Shown here in pieces: positions 16,776 to 25,507 of a stretch of DNA of 38,864 bases. Below the pieces are notes generated by a model. The model made no database searches. It was given only the letters and a program-made list of their open reading frames with translations, and was not told the DNA's origin. The first letter of the stretch is position 1; the number at the start of each line of letters is the position of its first letter. Source of the DNA: Umezawaea endophytica (GTDB lineage: Bacteria > Actinomycetota > Actinomycetes > Mycobacteriales > Pseudonocardiaceae); contig NZ_JANYMP010000001.1 in NCBI RefSeq assembly GCF_025061645.1, positions 800,213 to 839,076 of the forward strand. Direction: 5' to 3'. Position numbers and translations under genes: made by a program.

Positions 16776-17684
16776 ATGACCGACGACGAAGATCGCGGCG
16801 AGACCACGAACCCAGCCACCACGGCGTTCGTCGCGCACCGCAACCTGCTCTTCACCGTCGCCTACGAGATGCTCGGCTCGGCCGCCGACGCGGAGGACGT
16901 GCTCCAGGAGACCTGGCTGCGGTGGGCGGGCGTCGACCTCGACACCGTGCGGGACCAGCGCGCGTACCTGGTCCGGATCACCACGCGCCAGGCGCTCGAC
17001 CGGCTGCGCGCGCTCGGCCGCCGCAAGGAGTCCTACGTCGGCACCTGGCTGCCCGAGCCGCTGCTGACCACTCCCGACGTGGCCGAGGACGTCGAGCTGG
17101 CCGAGAGCGTGTCCATGGCGATGCTGCTGGTGCTGGAGACGCTCGCGCCGACGGAGCGGGCGGTGTTCGTGCTGCGCGAGGTGTTCGACCTCGGGTACGA
17201 CGAGATCGCCGAGGCCGTCGACAAGAGCCCCGCCGCCGTGCGCCAGGTCGCCCACCGGGCGCGGGCCCACGTCGCCGCGCGCCGACCGCGCGGGGTCGTG
17301 TCCTCCGACGAGACCCGAGCCGCGTTCGAGGCGTTCCGGCGGGCGACCGAGACCGGTGATCTCCAGTGCCTGCTGGACGTCCTCGCGCCGGACGTCGTGC
17401 TGATCGGCGACGGCGGCGGGATCAGGCAGGCCATCCTGCGACCGCTGGTGGGGGCGGACCGGGTCGCCCGCCTGCTCGTCACCGGCCTCGGCCGGGTGGC
17501 CGCCACGGCGACCTTCGAACCGGCCCAGGTCAACGGGCACCCGGCGCTGATCCTGCGGCAGGGCGGTGAGGTCGACACGGTCCTGGCGCTGCGCCTCGAC
17601 GACGGTCTGGTCACCGGCCTCTACGCCGTCCGCAACCCCGAGAAGCTGTCACGGGTGGAACGGGAGACCGCTCTCTGCCGCTGA
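16776..17684 (+). CDS. sigJ: ECF41-type RNA polymerase sigma factor with SnoaL-like C-terminal domain
   Basis: The protein has 302 aa. Region 2 (FVAHRNLLFTVAYEMLGSAADAEDVLQETWLRW) and region 4 (LAPTERAVFVLREVFDLGYDEIAEAV) are complete. The linker motif YVGTWLPEPL and the C-terminal SnoaL/NTF2-like extension with DGGG and NPEKL are hallmarks of ECF41/SigJ. In this group the C-terminal domain, not a separate anti-sigma factor, controls activity, and indeed no anti-sigma gene is present. ACAGGAG precedes the ATG. The divergent CMD-family gene is its expected target, and both promoters carry the same element. The inducing signal is unknown for the family. The stop lies inside a terminator hairpin shared with the convergent aldehyde dehydrogenase gene. 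Confidence 0.92.
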   Translation: MTDDEDRGETTNPATTAFVAHRNLLFTVAYEMLGSAADAEDVLQETWLRWAGVDLDTVRDQRAYLVRITTRQALDRLRALGRRKESYVGTWLPEPLLTTPDVAEDVELAESVSMAMLLVLETLAPTERAVFVLREVFDLGYDEIAEAVDKSPAAVRQVAHRARAHVAARRPRGVVSSDETRAAFEAFRRATETGDLQCLLDVLAPDVVLIGDGGGIRQAILRPLVGADRVARLLVTGLGRVAATATFEPAQVNGHPALILRQGGEVDTVLALRLDDGLVTGLYAVRNPEKLSRVERETALCR

Positions 17685-17700
17685 GCCCGGCGGAGAGCGG
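17668..17700. terminator. Bidirectional terminator between sigJ and the aldehyde dehydrogenase gene
   Basis: A 13-bp stem with one G-T pair (CCGCTCTCTGCCG with CGGCGGAGAGCGG) and a 7-nt loop spans the end of sigJ and lies 14 bp past the stop of the convergent dehydrogenase gene. It marks the downstream end of the IclR-controlled island. Confidence 0.75.
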
Positions 17701-17714
17701 TTCCCCCGCCCTGC

Positions 17715-19148
17715 CTAGGAGGTCTCGCTCAGGGCGATGTACTTCTCCTCCAGGAACTCCAGGATGCCGTCGGAGCTGCCCTCCCTGCCGAGCCCGCTCT
17801 GCTTCACCCCGCCGAACGGCGCCGCCGGGTCGCTCACGACCCCGCGGTTGACCGCGACCATGCCCGCCTCCAGCCGCCGGGCGACGGCGACGGCCTCGCG
17901 CTCCTCGCCGAACACGTACGCCATCAGGCCGTAGATGGTGTCGTTCGCCATCCGCACCACCTCGTCGACGTCGTCGTACCGCACGACCGCGACGACGGGA
18001 CCGAAGATCTCGACCGCGTTGATGGACGACCCGTGCCGCACGTCCGTCAGGAGGGTGACGTCGTAGAAGGCCCCCTTCTCAGAGGACTTCCCGCCGTGGA
18101 CGAGCGTCGCGCCCTCCTCGACGGCGGTGTCCACGATCGCCGCGACCTTGTCGCGCTCGGTGGTCGAGACGAGCGCCCCGACCTGGTGCGAGCGGTCGAG
18201 GCCGGGGCCGACCGTCAGCGCGGCCAGTTCGGCGGTCAGCCTCTCGACGAACTCGTCGTGCCGCGAACCGTGCACGTACACGCGGTTGGCGGCCGTGCAG
18301 GCCGCGCCGCCGTTGCGCATCTTCGCCGTCATCGTGCCCTCGATCGTGACGTCCATGTCGGCGCCGGGGAGCACGATCAGCGGCGCGTTCCCGCCCAGTT
18401 CCATCGAGGCGCTCACCACGCTGTCGGCGCAGGCGTGCAACAGGTCGCGGCCGACCTCGGTCGACCCGGTGAACGAGAGCTTGCGCACCTCCGGCCGGTC
18501 GATCATCCCGGCCACGAGGGGTCCGGTCGGCACCGGGGTCACCAGGTTCACCACACCGCTCGGCACCCCGGCCCGCCGCAGCACCTCGACCACGTACGCC
18601 GCCGTCAGCGGGGTTTCCCTGGCGGGCTTGAGGATCGTCGCGCACCCGGCCGCCAGCGCGGGGGCGAGCTTCCTCGTCGCCATGGCGGCGGGGAAGTTCC
18701 ACGGGGTGATCAGCAGCGAGACGCCGATCGGCTGGCGGTCGACGATGATGCGCTTGTCACCCGCGGGCGAGAGCCGGTACTCCCCTGGGATCCGCACGGC
18801 CTCCTCGGCGAACCAGCGGAAGAACTCCTTGGCGTAGTTGGCTTCGCCAACCGCGTCGGCCCAGGACTTGCCGTTCTCGCGGACGATGATCTCGGCGAAC
18901 CGCTCGACCTCGGCGGTGAGCACCTCGTAGGCGGACCGCAGGAGTTCGCCGCGTTCCCGCGGCGGGGTGGCGGCCCAGCTCTCCTGGGCGTTGGCGGCGG
19001 CGTCGACGGCGTCCGAGCAGTCGGCCTCGGTGGCGGCGGCGAAGCGGGCGATCACGCTGGAGTCGGACGGGTCGACCACGTCGAAGCGCTCGCCACCGCC
19101 GCCGGGGCGCCACACGCCGTCGATGAAGAGGTCGGCGAGGTAGGTCAT
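17715..19148 (-). CDS. NAD(P)-dependent aldehyde dehydrogenase (succinate-semialdehyde type)
   Basis: The protein has 477 aa, full family length. The substrate tunnel and cofactor motifs are intact: TPWNFP (148-153), KPARETP (174-180), FTGSTEVG (226-233), general base Glu250 in SMELGG and nucleophile Cys284 in GAACTAANR. The FTGSTEVG and GAACTAANR context is that of GabD-like succinate-semialdehyde dehydrogenases. It should oxidise an aldehyde, plausibly succinic semialdehyde, to the acid in the cytoplasm. It is the last gene of the IclR-cyclase-alcohol dehydrogenase operon and its ATG overlaps the preceding stop (ATGA). The HpcH/HpaI-type aldolase of the same island belongs to a family that releases succinic semialdehyde or related aldehydes, which would link the two. 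Substrate assignment is inference. Confidence 0.88.
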   Translation of the reverse strand: MTYLADLFIDGVWRPGGGGERFDVVDPSDSSVIARFAAATEADCSDAVDAAANAQESWAATPPRERGELLRSAYEVLTAEVERFAEIIVRENGKSWADAVGEANYAKEFFRWFAEEAVRIPGEYRLSPAGDKRIIVDRQPIGVSLLITPWNFPAAMATRKLAPALAAGCATILKPARETPLTAAYVVEVLRRAGVPSGVVNLVTPVPTGPLVAGMIDRPEVRKLSFTGSTEVGRDLLHACADSVVSASMELGGNAPLIVLPGADMDVTIEGTMTAKMRNGGAACTAANRVYVHGSRHDEFVERLTAELAALTVGPGLDRSHQVGALVSTTERDKVAAIVDTAVEEGATLVHGGKSSEKGAFYDVTLLTDVRHGSSINAVEIFGPVVAVVRYDDVDEVVRMANDTIYGLMAYVFGEEREAVAVARRLEAGMVAVNRGVVSDPAAPFGGVKQSGLGREGSSDGILEFLEEKYIALSETS

Positions 19149-20377
19149 CGGTCGCTCCGTTCCGCGAGGGTCCCGGTGTGGGCGTTGTGGAGGATGTCGA
19201 GCAGCACGGCCTGGTCCACCGGGATCGGCGCGATCGCGATCAGCCGAGCGGAGCGGGAGGCCAGCTCGGCGAGCTGCGGCAACTGCTGCCGGGAGATCCC
19301 GATCTCCTGGAGCGACGCGGGAACGCCGATCGCGTGGTTGAGCGCGACGATCGAGGAGATGGCGTCACGGGCCTTGTCGTCCACAGTGGACGACGCGGAC
19401 CCGAGGGCTCCGCCGACCGCCGCGATCCGCTCGACGACCCCGGTGTCGGACAGGCACGCCTGGAGCACGTACGGCAGCAGCAGCCCGGTCCCGAGGCCGT
19501 GCGGCGTCTTGGTGGCCGCGCCGATCGGGTACTGGAGGGCGTGCGAGAGGTGCGTCCCGGTGGCGCCGAACGAGACGCCCGCGACGAGGCTGCCGAAGGC
19601 GACCTCCTCCCGCGCCCGGCGGTTCCCCGGTTCGTCGACCGCCACCGGCAGCGAGGTCCCGAGCAGTTCGACCGCGCGCAGCGCCAGCACGTCGGAGAAC
19701 GCGTTGCGGCCGGTGAAGACGGGGAGCGTCGTGCCCCAGGAGGGGTCGAACTGGACGGCGGTGAACGACTCGACCGCGTGGACGAGCGCGTCGACGCCCG
19801 CGAACGCGGTCACGCTCCTCGGGGCGCCGAGGGTGAACTCCGGGTCGACGATCGCGGTGGTGGGGATCAGGTACGGGCTCGATATCCCCACCTTCATCTC
19901 CCGCTCGGGGTCGGACACCACGGCGACGGGCGTCACCTCCGACCCCGTCCCGGCGGTCGTCGGGACGGCGACCACGGGCAGGGACGGCCCCGGCACCAGG
20001 TTCTCGCCGTAGTACCGGCTCAACGGGCCGCCGTGCACGGCCAGCAGCCCGACCAGCTTCGCGGCGTCCAGCGCGCTGCCACCGCCCACGGCCAGGATGA
20101 CGTCGGGCTGGTGCTCGCGGGCGAACGCAGCCGCGGCCTCCAGCGACGCGGTCGGCAGTTCCGGCAGGACGTCGCTGTGCACGGCGACGTCGAACCCGTC
20201 CTCCCGCAGCCGGGTGAGCACCTCGTCGAAGATCGTGGACCCGATCAGGAACGGGTCGACGACCGCGAGCACCCGGTGGCCGCTGAGGCGGAGCACCTCG
20301 CTCAACTGCTCGCGCGTCCCGTAGCCGAAGTGGACGCGGGTCGGGAGCCGGAGCGTCCCGGTCATGACGTGGTTCAT
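19145..20377 (-). CDS. Iron-containing alcohol dehydrogenase
   Basis: The protein has 410 aa. The N-terminal Rossmann-like domain binds NAD(P) through GGGSALDAAK (98-107) and PTTAGTGSE (139-147). The C-terminal helical domain supplies the metal ligands Asp196 and His200 (DALVH), His279 (SHALQYPIG) and His293 (PHGLGTG). AGGAGG lies three bases from the ATG. Members reduce short hydroxyaldehydes or keto acids, or oxidise alcohols such as 4-hydroxybutyrate; maleylacetate reductases are a sister group. Its partner here is the downstream aldehyde dehydrogenase with a 4-bp overlap. An alcohol to aldehyde to acid sequence is the simplest reading. It belongs to the operon started by the IclR regulator. 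Confidence 0.88.
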   Translation of the reverse strand: MNHVMTGTLRLPTRVHFGYGTREQLSEVLRLSGHRVLAVVDPFLIGSTIFDEVLTRLREDGFDVAVHSDVLPELPTASLEAAAAFAREHQPDVILAVGGGSALDAAKLVGLLAVHGGPLSRYYGENLVPGPSLPVVAVPTTAGTGSEVTPVAVVSDPEREMKVGISSPYLIPTTAIVDPEFTLGAPRSVTAFAGVDALVHAVESFTAVQFDPSWGTTLPVFTGRNAFSDVLALRAVELLGTSLPVAVDEPGNRRAREEVAFGSLVAGVSFGATGTHLSHALQYPIGAATKTPHGLGTGLLLPYVLQACLSDTGVVERIAAVGGALGSASSTVDDKARDAISSIVALNHAIGVPASLQEIGISRQQLPQLAELASRSARLIAIAPIPVDQAVLLDILHNAHTGTLAERSDR

Positions 20378-20406
20378 CGTCCTCCTGCCTCGATGTGCGT
20401 CGGGCC

Positions 20407-21387
20407 CTACTTGAACGCGAGCGCGTTCGGCGGCGACCCCACCCCGCCGACGAGGTTCAGCGGCTTGCACGTCAGGAAGAACTCGTGGACGCCGTCGGCG
20501 GCGCAGTCGGCCGCGAGGTCGTCGAGCTTCCAGAGCTCGCCCATCGCCATGCCCAGCAGCGCGATGAGCGGGCGGTGCAGCATCCCGCTGTGGTCCACTC
20601 CCCGCTCCGGGGGCCGGTCGTCCGCGGAGCGGAAGTCGGACTCGACCACGGGGTCCGCCTCGACCGCCAGGTTGTCGGCCGCGACGAGGGCGATCTCGTG
20701 GTCCCAGAGCCAGCGCAGGACGGATTCCCGCTGCGCCAGCCCTGGTGATCTGTTGCGCTTGGTGAACTCCACGCGCTCCTCGACGGTCTTCGCGGTGTAG
20801 TTCTCGGCCCACCCGGTGCGGAGCAGCAGGATGTCGCCGCCCCGCCAGTCGACGCCCTGCGACCGCGCGACCGCGTCGAGCATCGCGTCGTCGATCGCGA
20901 TCGTCTGCTCGCAGTCGTACGGCAGGCCCTCGGAGGCGAAGTAGCGGGGGACGTCGAGCAGGACACCCCGGCCCGCGATGCCCGACTGCGCCCAGTTGTG
21001 GATGCCCAGCGCCGTCGAGCTTTCGTTGTTGTCAGCGGCGGGGAGCCCCCCGTAGAAGCCGTGCTCCGGGTGCCCGATGTGCCGCAGCGCGTCGAGCTGC
21101 GAGGTGGACTGGAGGTAGAACGAGTCGAGCCAGTCGTCGCGGTGGAACTCGTTGTTGGCGAAGACGTGGTGCTCGGTGCGGGGCCTGGTCCCGGTCGGGT
21201 AGGGCTCGAAGGCGTTGACCGGGTAGTCGAGGTTGAACCGGCGTCCGGTGCGGACCAGCCTGGCGGCGGCGGCAACCCGTTGGGGGGTGAGGAGGTTCAC
21301 CGTGCCGAGCTGGTCGTCCCGCCCGAAGACGTCCCAGCTCGACCCCGCGGTCTCGGCGTTCGACAGCTCGTCATAGGTCGGCAACAC
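20407..21387 (-). CDS. Cyclase-family metal-dependent hydrolase
   Basis: The protein has 326 aa of the Cyclase family (kynurenine formamidase / isatin hydrolase superfamily). It belongs to the longer form in which the metal motif reads STSQLDALRHIG with a following FYGG (residues 94-114), instead of the HxGTHxDxPxH of KynB. Other conserved stretches are NLLTP, GVLLDVPRY, GDILLLRTGW and DNLAVE. Members hydrolyse amide or lactone bonds in small ring or N-acyl compounds. The start is GTG, lying 17 bp inside the end of the IclR gene, so translation is coupled. It precedes the alcohol and aldehyde dehydrogenases in the same operon. The substrate is unknown; a ring-opening or deacylation step is inferred. 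Confidence 0.82.
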   Translation of the reverse strand: MLPTYDELSNAETAGSSWDVFGRDDQLGTVNLLTPQRVAAAARLVRTGRRFNLDYPVNAFEPYPTGTRPRTEHHVFANNEFHRDDWLDSFYLQSTSQLDALRHIGHPEHGFYGGLPAADNNESSTALGIHNWAQSGIAGRGVLLDVPRYFASEGLPYDCEQTIAIDDAMLDAVARSQGVDWRGGDILLLRTGWAENYTAKTVEERVEFTKRNRSPGLAQRESVLRWLWDHEIALVAADNLAVEADPVVESDFRSADDRPPERGVDHSGMLHRPLIALLGMAMGELWKLDDLAADCAADGVHEFFLTCKPLNLVGGVGSPPNALAFK

Positions 21388-22147
21388 GATTCCTCTCTTG
21401 GCCGCCCAGTTCGGCGCTGAGCGCGGCGGCGGTGTTCACCAGCTTGGCGAGGGTGGGCGACCCGGACGAGAGGTCGGCCATCTGGTCGGCTCCGAGCAGC
21501 GCGATGGTGGCGCAGATGCCGTACTCGTCGAACACCGGGGCCGCCGCGGCGAACAGGCCGTCGGAGTGGCTCACGATGCCGTAACCGTTGCGCCGGGCCA
21601 TGAAGACCGCGGCCTCCACCTCCGCCCGCTTGGCGTCCGAGATGCCCTCGGTGGCCCGCTCGAACGCCTGCTCGTCCTGGCAGGACAGGAAGACCCTCAT
21701 CTGCGCGGAGCTGAGGTCGAGCTGGGTTCCGGTGTGGACGGTCACGACGACCGTGCGGCTGAGGTCCTCGTTGACGAGCGCCACGACCGGCCCGTGCGCG
21801 CCCCAGACGGCGAGCACGGTGGTGGTGCGGACGGCGGCGCTGAGCTCCGACAGGTACGGCGGGGCGATCTTGATGACCCGCCGTTGCAGCGCGTGCATCC
21901 CGAGCTGCAACATCATGCCGCCCAGGACGAACGTGCCCCGCCGGTGCCCGCGCTCGAGGATGCCCGCCGTGACGAGCGAGGTGCAGTACCGGTACGCCGT
22001 CGTCCGGTTGAGCCCGAGCCGCTCGGCCACGTCGGCCGCCGTCAACTCGGTCGTGTGCGGGCCGAAGAGCGAGCAGATCTGGCCGACCCGCTGCACGGCC
22101 TGGATGTCGGAGCCGGAGGCGTCACCGGTCGAGTCAACGTTCGTCAT
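21371..22147 (-). CDS. IclR-family transcriptional regulator of the catabolic island
   Basis: The protein has 258 aa. The winged helix-turn-helix (residues 34-75: ELTAADVAERLGLNRTTAYRY, then AGILERG) is followed by an IclR effector domain ending with conserved GICATIALLG-like strands. It probably represses or activates the flanking genes on binding a pathway intermediate. The ATG at 22147 is preferred over an in-frame GTG at 22207. The reason is that a predicted -10 and the 15-bp operator at 22160-22174 fall between the two, which also suggests autoregulation. The same operator type precedes the binding-protein, permease and DUF6282 transcription units. It heads the operon with cyclase, alcohol and aldehyde dehydrogenases. 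Confidence 0.88.
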   Translation of the reverse strand: MTNVDSTGDASGSDIQAVQRVGQICSLFGPHTTELTAADVAERLGLNRTTAYRYCTSLVTAGILERGHRRGTFVLGGMMLQLGMHALQRRVIKIAPPYLSELSAAVRTTTVLAVWGAHGPVVALVNEDLSRTVVVTVHTGTQLDLSSAQMRVFLSCQDEQAFERATEGISDAKRAEVEAAVFMARRNGYGIVSHSDGLFAAAAPVFDEYGICATIALLGADQMADLSSGSPTLAKLVNTAAALSAELGGQERNRVADL

Positions 22148-22159
22148 GGCAGAACTGTA

Positions 22160-22174
22160 GTTCACATCGAGAAC
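22160..22174. promoter_or_regulatory. Predicted IclR operator, own promoter
   Basis: GTTCACATCGAGAAC is an inverted repeat GTTC-N7-GAAC, 13 bp before the IclR ATG. On the minus strand it directly follows GATTCT, a possible -10, so a bound protein would cover the transcription start. Confidence 0.55.
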
Positions 22175-22210
22175 AGAATCGGTGCGAGATGCGGGTTTCC
22201 GCGCCACACC

Positions 22211-23275
22211 TCAGCCCACCAGCCAGTTGCCGAGCTTGGTCGTGACCGCGTCGAAGTTCTGCGAGTACCAGTCGATGTCCTGGATCACCGACTTCCCGGT
22301 GTTCACCGGCCCGTTGACCTCCAGGAGCTTGCCGTTCTCGGAGAGGTTCGGCTTGGCGTTGAGGTTGATCGGCACGACCGCGAGGGCCTCGGCGATCTTC
22401 GCCGCGGGCTCGGGCTGCACCAGCGACTGGAGGAAGTCCTCGGCCGCCGCCTTGTGCTTCGAGCCGAGCGGCACGGCGAGCGCGTTGAGGGTGACCACGG
22501 TGGTGTCCCAGACCATCTTGACGTTCTTCTTGTCGTTGAGCAGGGAGATCATCCGCGAGTCGGGGAGGAGGAACATGTCGACCTGGTCGGCGCTGGCCGC
22601 CTGCTGCAACGCGCCGACGTTCGCGGCGAACAGGGTGTCCTTCCGGATGGTGTCCCACTTCCTCAGCGCGCGGTCGACGTCGAGCGGGTAGATCTTGTCC
22701 GGCGCGACGCCGTCGGCGAGCAGCGGGAACTCCAGGATCCCGTTCTGGAGGTTGGTGATGACGCCGCGCTTGCCGGGGAACTTGCCCGTGTCGAAGAAGT
22801 CCTTCAGCGTCTTGGGGCCCTCCGGGTACTTGGCCGCGTTATAGCCGAAGATCGTGGCGTTCGACCAGTTGCCGACGTAGCACTCCCCGATCGCCTGCGG
22901 CGTGAAGTCCTTGGGGTCCAGCTTGGGCACCGACAGCTTCTCGAAGAGCGTCCCGCAGTTCTGCTTCGCGGCGGCGGGCGCCACCGACATGACGTCCCAC
23001 TGCACGACGCCCGCCTGCACCTGGGCCTTGACCTGGGCGACGTCGGCGGGCGAGGAGTTGGCGAAGGTGATGTTGGGGTGCGCGGCGGTGTAGGGCTCCT
23101 GGAACGCCTTGATCTGCGCGTCCTGCCCGGACCCGCCGTAGGAGACGAACGTGAGCTTCTCCGGGCCACCGGTGCCGCTGGCGCTCCCGTCGTCGGCGCT
23201 TCCGCAGCTCGCCAGCAGCAGCGTCGCCACGGCGAAGGTGGCGCCCGCAAGGGCGGTTCTTGATCGAGACACCAT
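22211..23275 (-). CDS. ABC transporter solute-binding lipoprotein (spermidine/putrescine-binding type)
   Basis: The protein has 354 aa. A lipoprotein signal peptide ends in the lipobox LLASC with Cys24 as the lipidated residue, so it is anchored outside the membrane. The mature part is a class of periplasmic-binding fold related to PotD and iron/thiamine binders (KLTFVSYGGSGQDAQ near the N-terminus, WDVMSVAP, GYNAAKYP, a late WY.QNFD). It should capture the substrate of the island for the two permeases. Unusually it is the last of the four transporter genes and is separated from them by a terminator and its own operator-bearing promoter, allowing it to be made in excess. GAGAGG precedes the ATG. 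The PotD relation does not prove that polyamines are the ligand. Confidence 0.88.
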   Translation of the reverse strand: MVSRSRTALAGATFAVATLLLASCGSADDGSASGTGGPEKLTFVSYGGSGQDAQIKAFQEPYTAAHPNITFANSSPADVAQVKAQVQAGVVQWDVMSVAPAAAKQNCGTLFEKLSVPKLDPKDFTPQAIGECYVGNWSNATIFGYNAAKYPEGPKTLKDFFDTGKFPGKRGVITNLQNGILEFPLLADGVAPDKIYPLDVDRALRKWDTIRKDTLFAANVGALQQAASADQVDMFLLPDSRMISLLNDKKNVKMVWDTTVVTLNALAVPLGSKHKAAAEDFLQSLVQPEPAAKIAEALAVVPINLNAKPNLSENGKLLEVNGPVNTGKSVIQDIDWYSQNFDAVTTKLGNWLVG

Positions 23276-23322
23276 TGTCCAAACCTCTCGTGGGGAGCCT
23301 GCCTGCCAGCCGATCGACACTT

Positions 23323-23337
23323 GTTCACCAGGTGAAC
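23323..23337. promoter_or_regulatory. Predicted IclR operator at the solute-binding protein promoter
   Basis: GTTCACCAGGTGAAC is a perfect 7-1-7 palindrome, 48 bp before the start of the binding protein gene. A further half-site GTGAAC (23353-23358) abuts TATTCT on the minus strand (23364-23359), a plausible -10. It is the most symmetric of the sites in the island. Confidence 0.65.
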
Positions 23338-23464
23338 TTACGACTCCGTGATGTGAACAGAATAGCCGCGAATGCCTGGTAGGTACAGCACTGAAGCCCT
23401 GAACGGCCCTGTTCGTGGCCGAAACGCGTCCTGCGATCCGCGGGTCCGCCAGTACGCGGGCACG

Positions 23465-23507
23465 CGAACGGAACGCGCCGTCGGGGGACGGCGGCGCGTT
23501 CCGTTCG
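23465..23507. terminator. Terminator after the ABC ATPase gene
   Basis: A perfect 15-bp stem (CGAACGGAACGCGCC) with a 13-nt loop starts 31 bp past the ATPase stop. It separates the permease-ATPase transcript from the binding protein gene, which therefore needs its own promoter. Confidence 0.8.
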
Positions 23508-23537
23508 GACGATCGGGCGGGGAGGACCGGGCCCCGG

Positions 23538-24671
23538 TCAGGCCGCGACGATCCGCTGCGCCCTCGGCCGCCACCACACCACGACGTCGTCGCCGATGGC
23601 GTAGTCGCCGCGGAGCGCGCTGACGCGGGCGCGGCCGAACAGCCCGCGGTCCCCGATCGTGAGCAGCAGCGTGCGGTACGAGCCCATGTACTCGACGTCG
23701 CGAACCGCCGCCCGCACGGCGTTGGCGCCGACGGGCACGGCGTCGCGCCCGGCCGCGACCTCGACGTCCTCGGGTCGCACGACGATCGCGCTCCCCTTGC
23801 CGACACCGGGGTGCGCGGCGACGGTGGCGGGGTCGACGCCCCAGCTCTCGCCCTCCCACGCGACGGCCCCGCCGAGGTCGGCCTGCCCGAGCTCGAACAC
23901 GTTCGAGTCGCCGAGGAACCTGGCGGTGAAGAGGGTCTCCGGCTCGGCGTAGAGCTGCTGCGGCGTGCCGACCTGCTCGATGCGCCCGTTGTTGAACAGC
24001 GCGATCCGGTCGGCGAGGTTCATCGCCTCCTCCTGGTCGTGCGTCACGAAGACGAACGTGGACCCGACCTCGCGGTGGATCCGGCGGATCTCCGTCTGCA
24101 ACGCCGACCGCAGGTTGCGGTCGAGCGCGCCGAGCGGTTCGTCCAGCAGGAGGGCCTTGGGTTCGAAGACGATCGCGCGGGCCAGCGCGACCCGCTGCTG
24201 CTGCCCGCCGGAGAGCTTCGACGGGTGGGTGTCGTCGCGGCCGGTCAACTGCACGAGTTCCAGGACCTCGGCGACCTTCCTGGCGATCTCCTGCTTGCCC
24301 ACCTTGCGCTGGCGCAACGGGTACGCGACGTTCTGCGCGATCGTCATGTGCGGGAACAGCGCGTAGTTCTGGAACAGCATGCCGAGGTTGCGGCGGTGCG
24401 GCGGCACGTCGCTCACGTCGGCCCCGTCGAGCGAGATCGTGCCCGCGGTGAGGGTCTCGAACCCGGCGATGAGGTTCAGCGTGGTCGTCTTGCCCGACCC
24501 GCTCGGCCCGAGCAGCGTCATGAACTCGCCGGGCTCGATCGTCAGCGAGATGTCGTCGACCGCGGGGGCCGCGAGCCCGTAGTCCTTGGTGACGCCCTCC
24601 AGGCGGATCTCGGTGCCCCGCTTGGTCTCCCGCGGCGATCCGGTGACCTCCACGGTGGTCTGACGTGTCAT
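23538..24671 (-). CDS. ABC transporter ATP-binding protein (PotA-like, with TOBE domain)
   Basis: The protein has 377 aa. Walker A GPSGSGKT (55-62), Q-loop Gln101 (FQNYALFPH), signature LSGGQQQR (153-160), Walker B ALLLDEP (173-179) and the switch histidine in FVTHDQEEA are all present. The last 90 residues form the TOBE regulatory domain (VRPEDV, YMGSYRTLLL). It powers import through the two upstream permeases; the family fits the polyamine/iron/opine group of CUT1-like ATPases. The ATG overlaps the stop of the preceding permease (ATGA). The 20-residue polar N-terminal extension before the ATPase core is typical of actinobacterial members. Confidence 0.93.
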   Translation of the reverse strand: MTRQTTVEVTGSPRETKRGTEIRLEGVTKDYGLAAPAVDDISLTIEPGEFMTLLGPSGSGKTTTLNLIAGFETLTAGTISLDGADVSDVPPHRRNLGMLFQNYALFPHMTIAQNVAYPLRQRKVGKQEIARKVAEVLELVQLTGRDDTHPSKLSGGQQQRVALARAIVFEPKALLLDEPLGALDRNLRSALQTEIRRIHREVGSTFVFVTHDQEEAMNLADRIALFNNGRIEQVGTPQQLYAEPETLFTARFLGDSNVFELGQADLGGAVAWEGESWGVDPATVAAHPGVGKGSAIVVRPEDVEVAAGRDAVPVGANAVRAAVRDVEYMGSYRTLLLTIGDRGLFGRARVSALRGDYAIGDDVVVWWRPRAQRIVAA

Positions 24672-25507
24672 GGTCGCGGCTCCTGTCGACTGCCTGCCCG
24701 GCCGCGGAGCAGCAGGGGCAGGATGAAGATGATGGTCACGGCCACCACCATCAGGCTCGATGCGGCCGAGATCGTCGGGTCGATCTCGACGGTGACGCTG
24801 TTGTACATCTGGACTGGCATGGTCTGGAACAGCGGGGAGCGCAGGAACAGCGCGATCACGACCTCGTCGAACGAGACGATGAACGCGAAGATCCCGCCCG
24901 TCAGGACGCCGCGGCTGATCAGCGGCAGCGTCACGCGGACGAACGAGGTCAGCGGCGAGGCGCCGAGCGACGCCGAGGCCTTCAGCAGCCGCTGGTCGAA
25001 GCCGCCGAGCGCCCCGGTGACGGAGACGAGCACGTACGGGACGGCGATGGCGGTGTGCGCGAGCACGTACCCGGTCACCGTGCCGGTGAGCCGCCAGCCG
25101 AGGAACGAGATGTACACCGCGACCGCGACGACGATCGCGGGCGAGACGATCGGCACCATCAGCAACGTGCGGACGAACCTGGCCGCCCTGCCGTCCAACC
25201 GGGACAGCGCCACGGCCGCCGCGGTGCCCACCGTCGTGGCCAGCACCGCGGTGAGCGAGGCGACCAGGAACGAGTTGCCGAGCGAGTCGAGCCACACCGG
25301 GTTCGTGAAGAAGTTCTCGTACAGCCGCCACGAGAAGCCCGGTGGCGGGAACTGGAACGTCGTCGCGGAGCTGAAGCTCATCGGGATGACGAACAGCGTC
25401 GGCAGGATGAAGAAGGCGATGACGAGGCCGCCGACGACCTTGAGCCACCACGGGATCGGGTCGACGGTGTCGGGTCGCCGACGGGTGCGCGCTGGGCTGC
25501 TCATCAT
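24668..25507 (-). CDS. ABC transporter permease (PotC-like)
   Basis: The protein has 279 aa with six predicted membrane segments. The EAA-type coupling loop reads ASASLGASPLTSFVRVTLPLI. It forms the import channel together with the upstream PotB-like permease. Two consecutive ATGs lie at 25507 and 25504; the first overlaps the upstream stop as ATGA, so it is taken as the start. The N-terminal 18 residues are positively charged and cytoplasmic. Its stop overlaps the ATPase start in the same way. Confidence 0.92.
   Translation of the reverse strand: MMSSPARTRRRPDTVDPIPWWLKVVGGLVIAFFILPTLFVIPMSFSSATTFQFPPPGFSWRLYENFFTNPVWLDSLGNSFLVASLTAVLATTVGTAAAVALSRLDGRAARFVRTLLMVPIVSPAIVVAVAVYISFLGWRLTGTVTGYVLAHTAIAVPYVLVSVTGALGGFDQRLLKASASLGASPLTSFVRVTLPLISRGVLTGGIFAFIVSFDEVVIALFLRSPLFQTMPVQMYNSVTVEIDPTISAASSLMVVAVTIIFILPLLLRGRAGSRQEPRP

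Noticed and set aside
22148-22207. An in-frame GTG at 22207 that would lengthen the IclR regulator by 20 residues.
   Set aside because: It lies upstream of the predicted -10 and operator, lacks a ribosome site and adds a tail not typical of the family.
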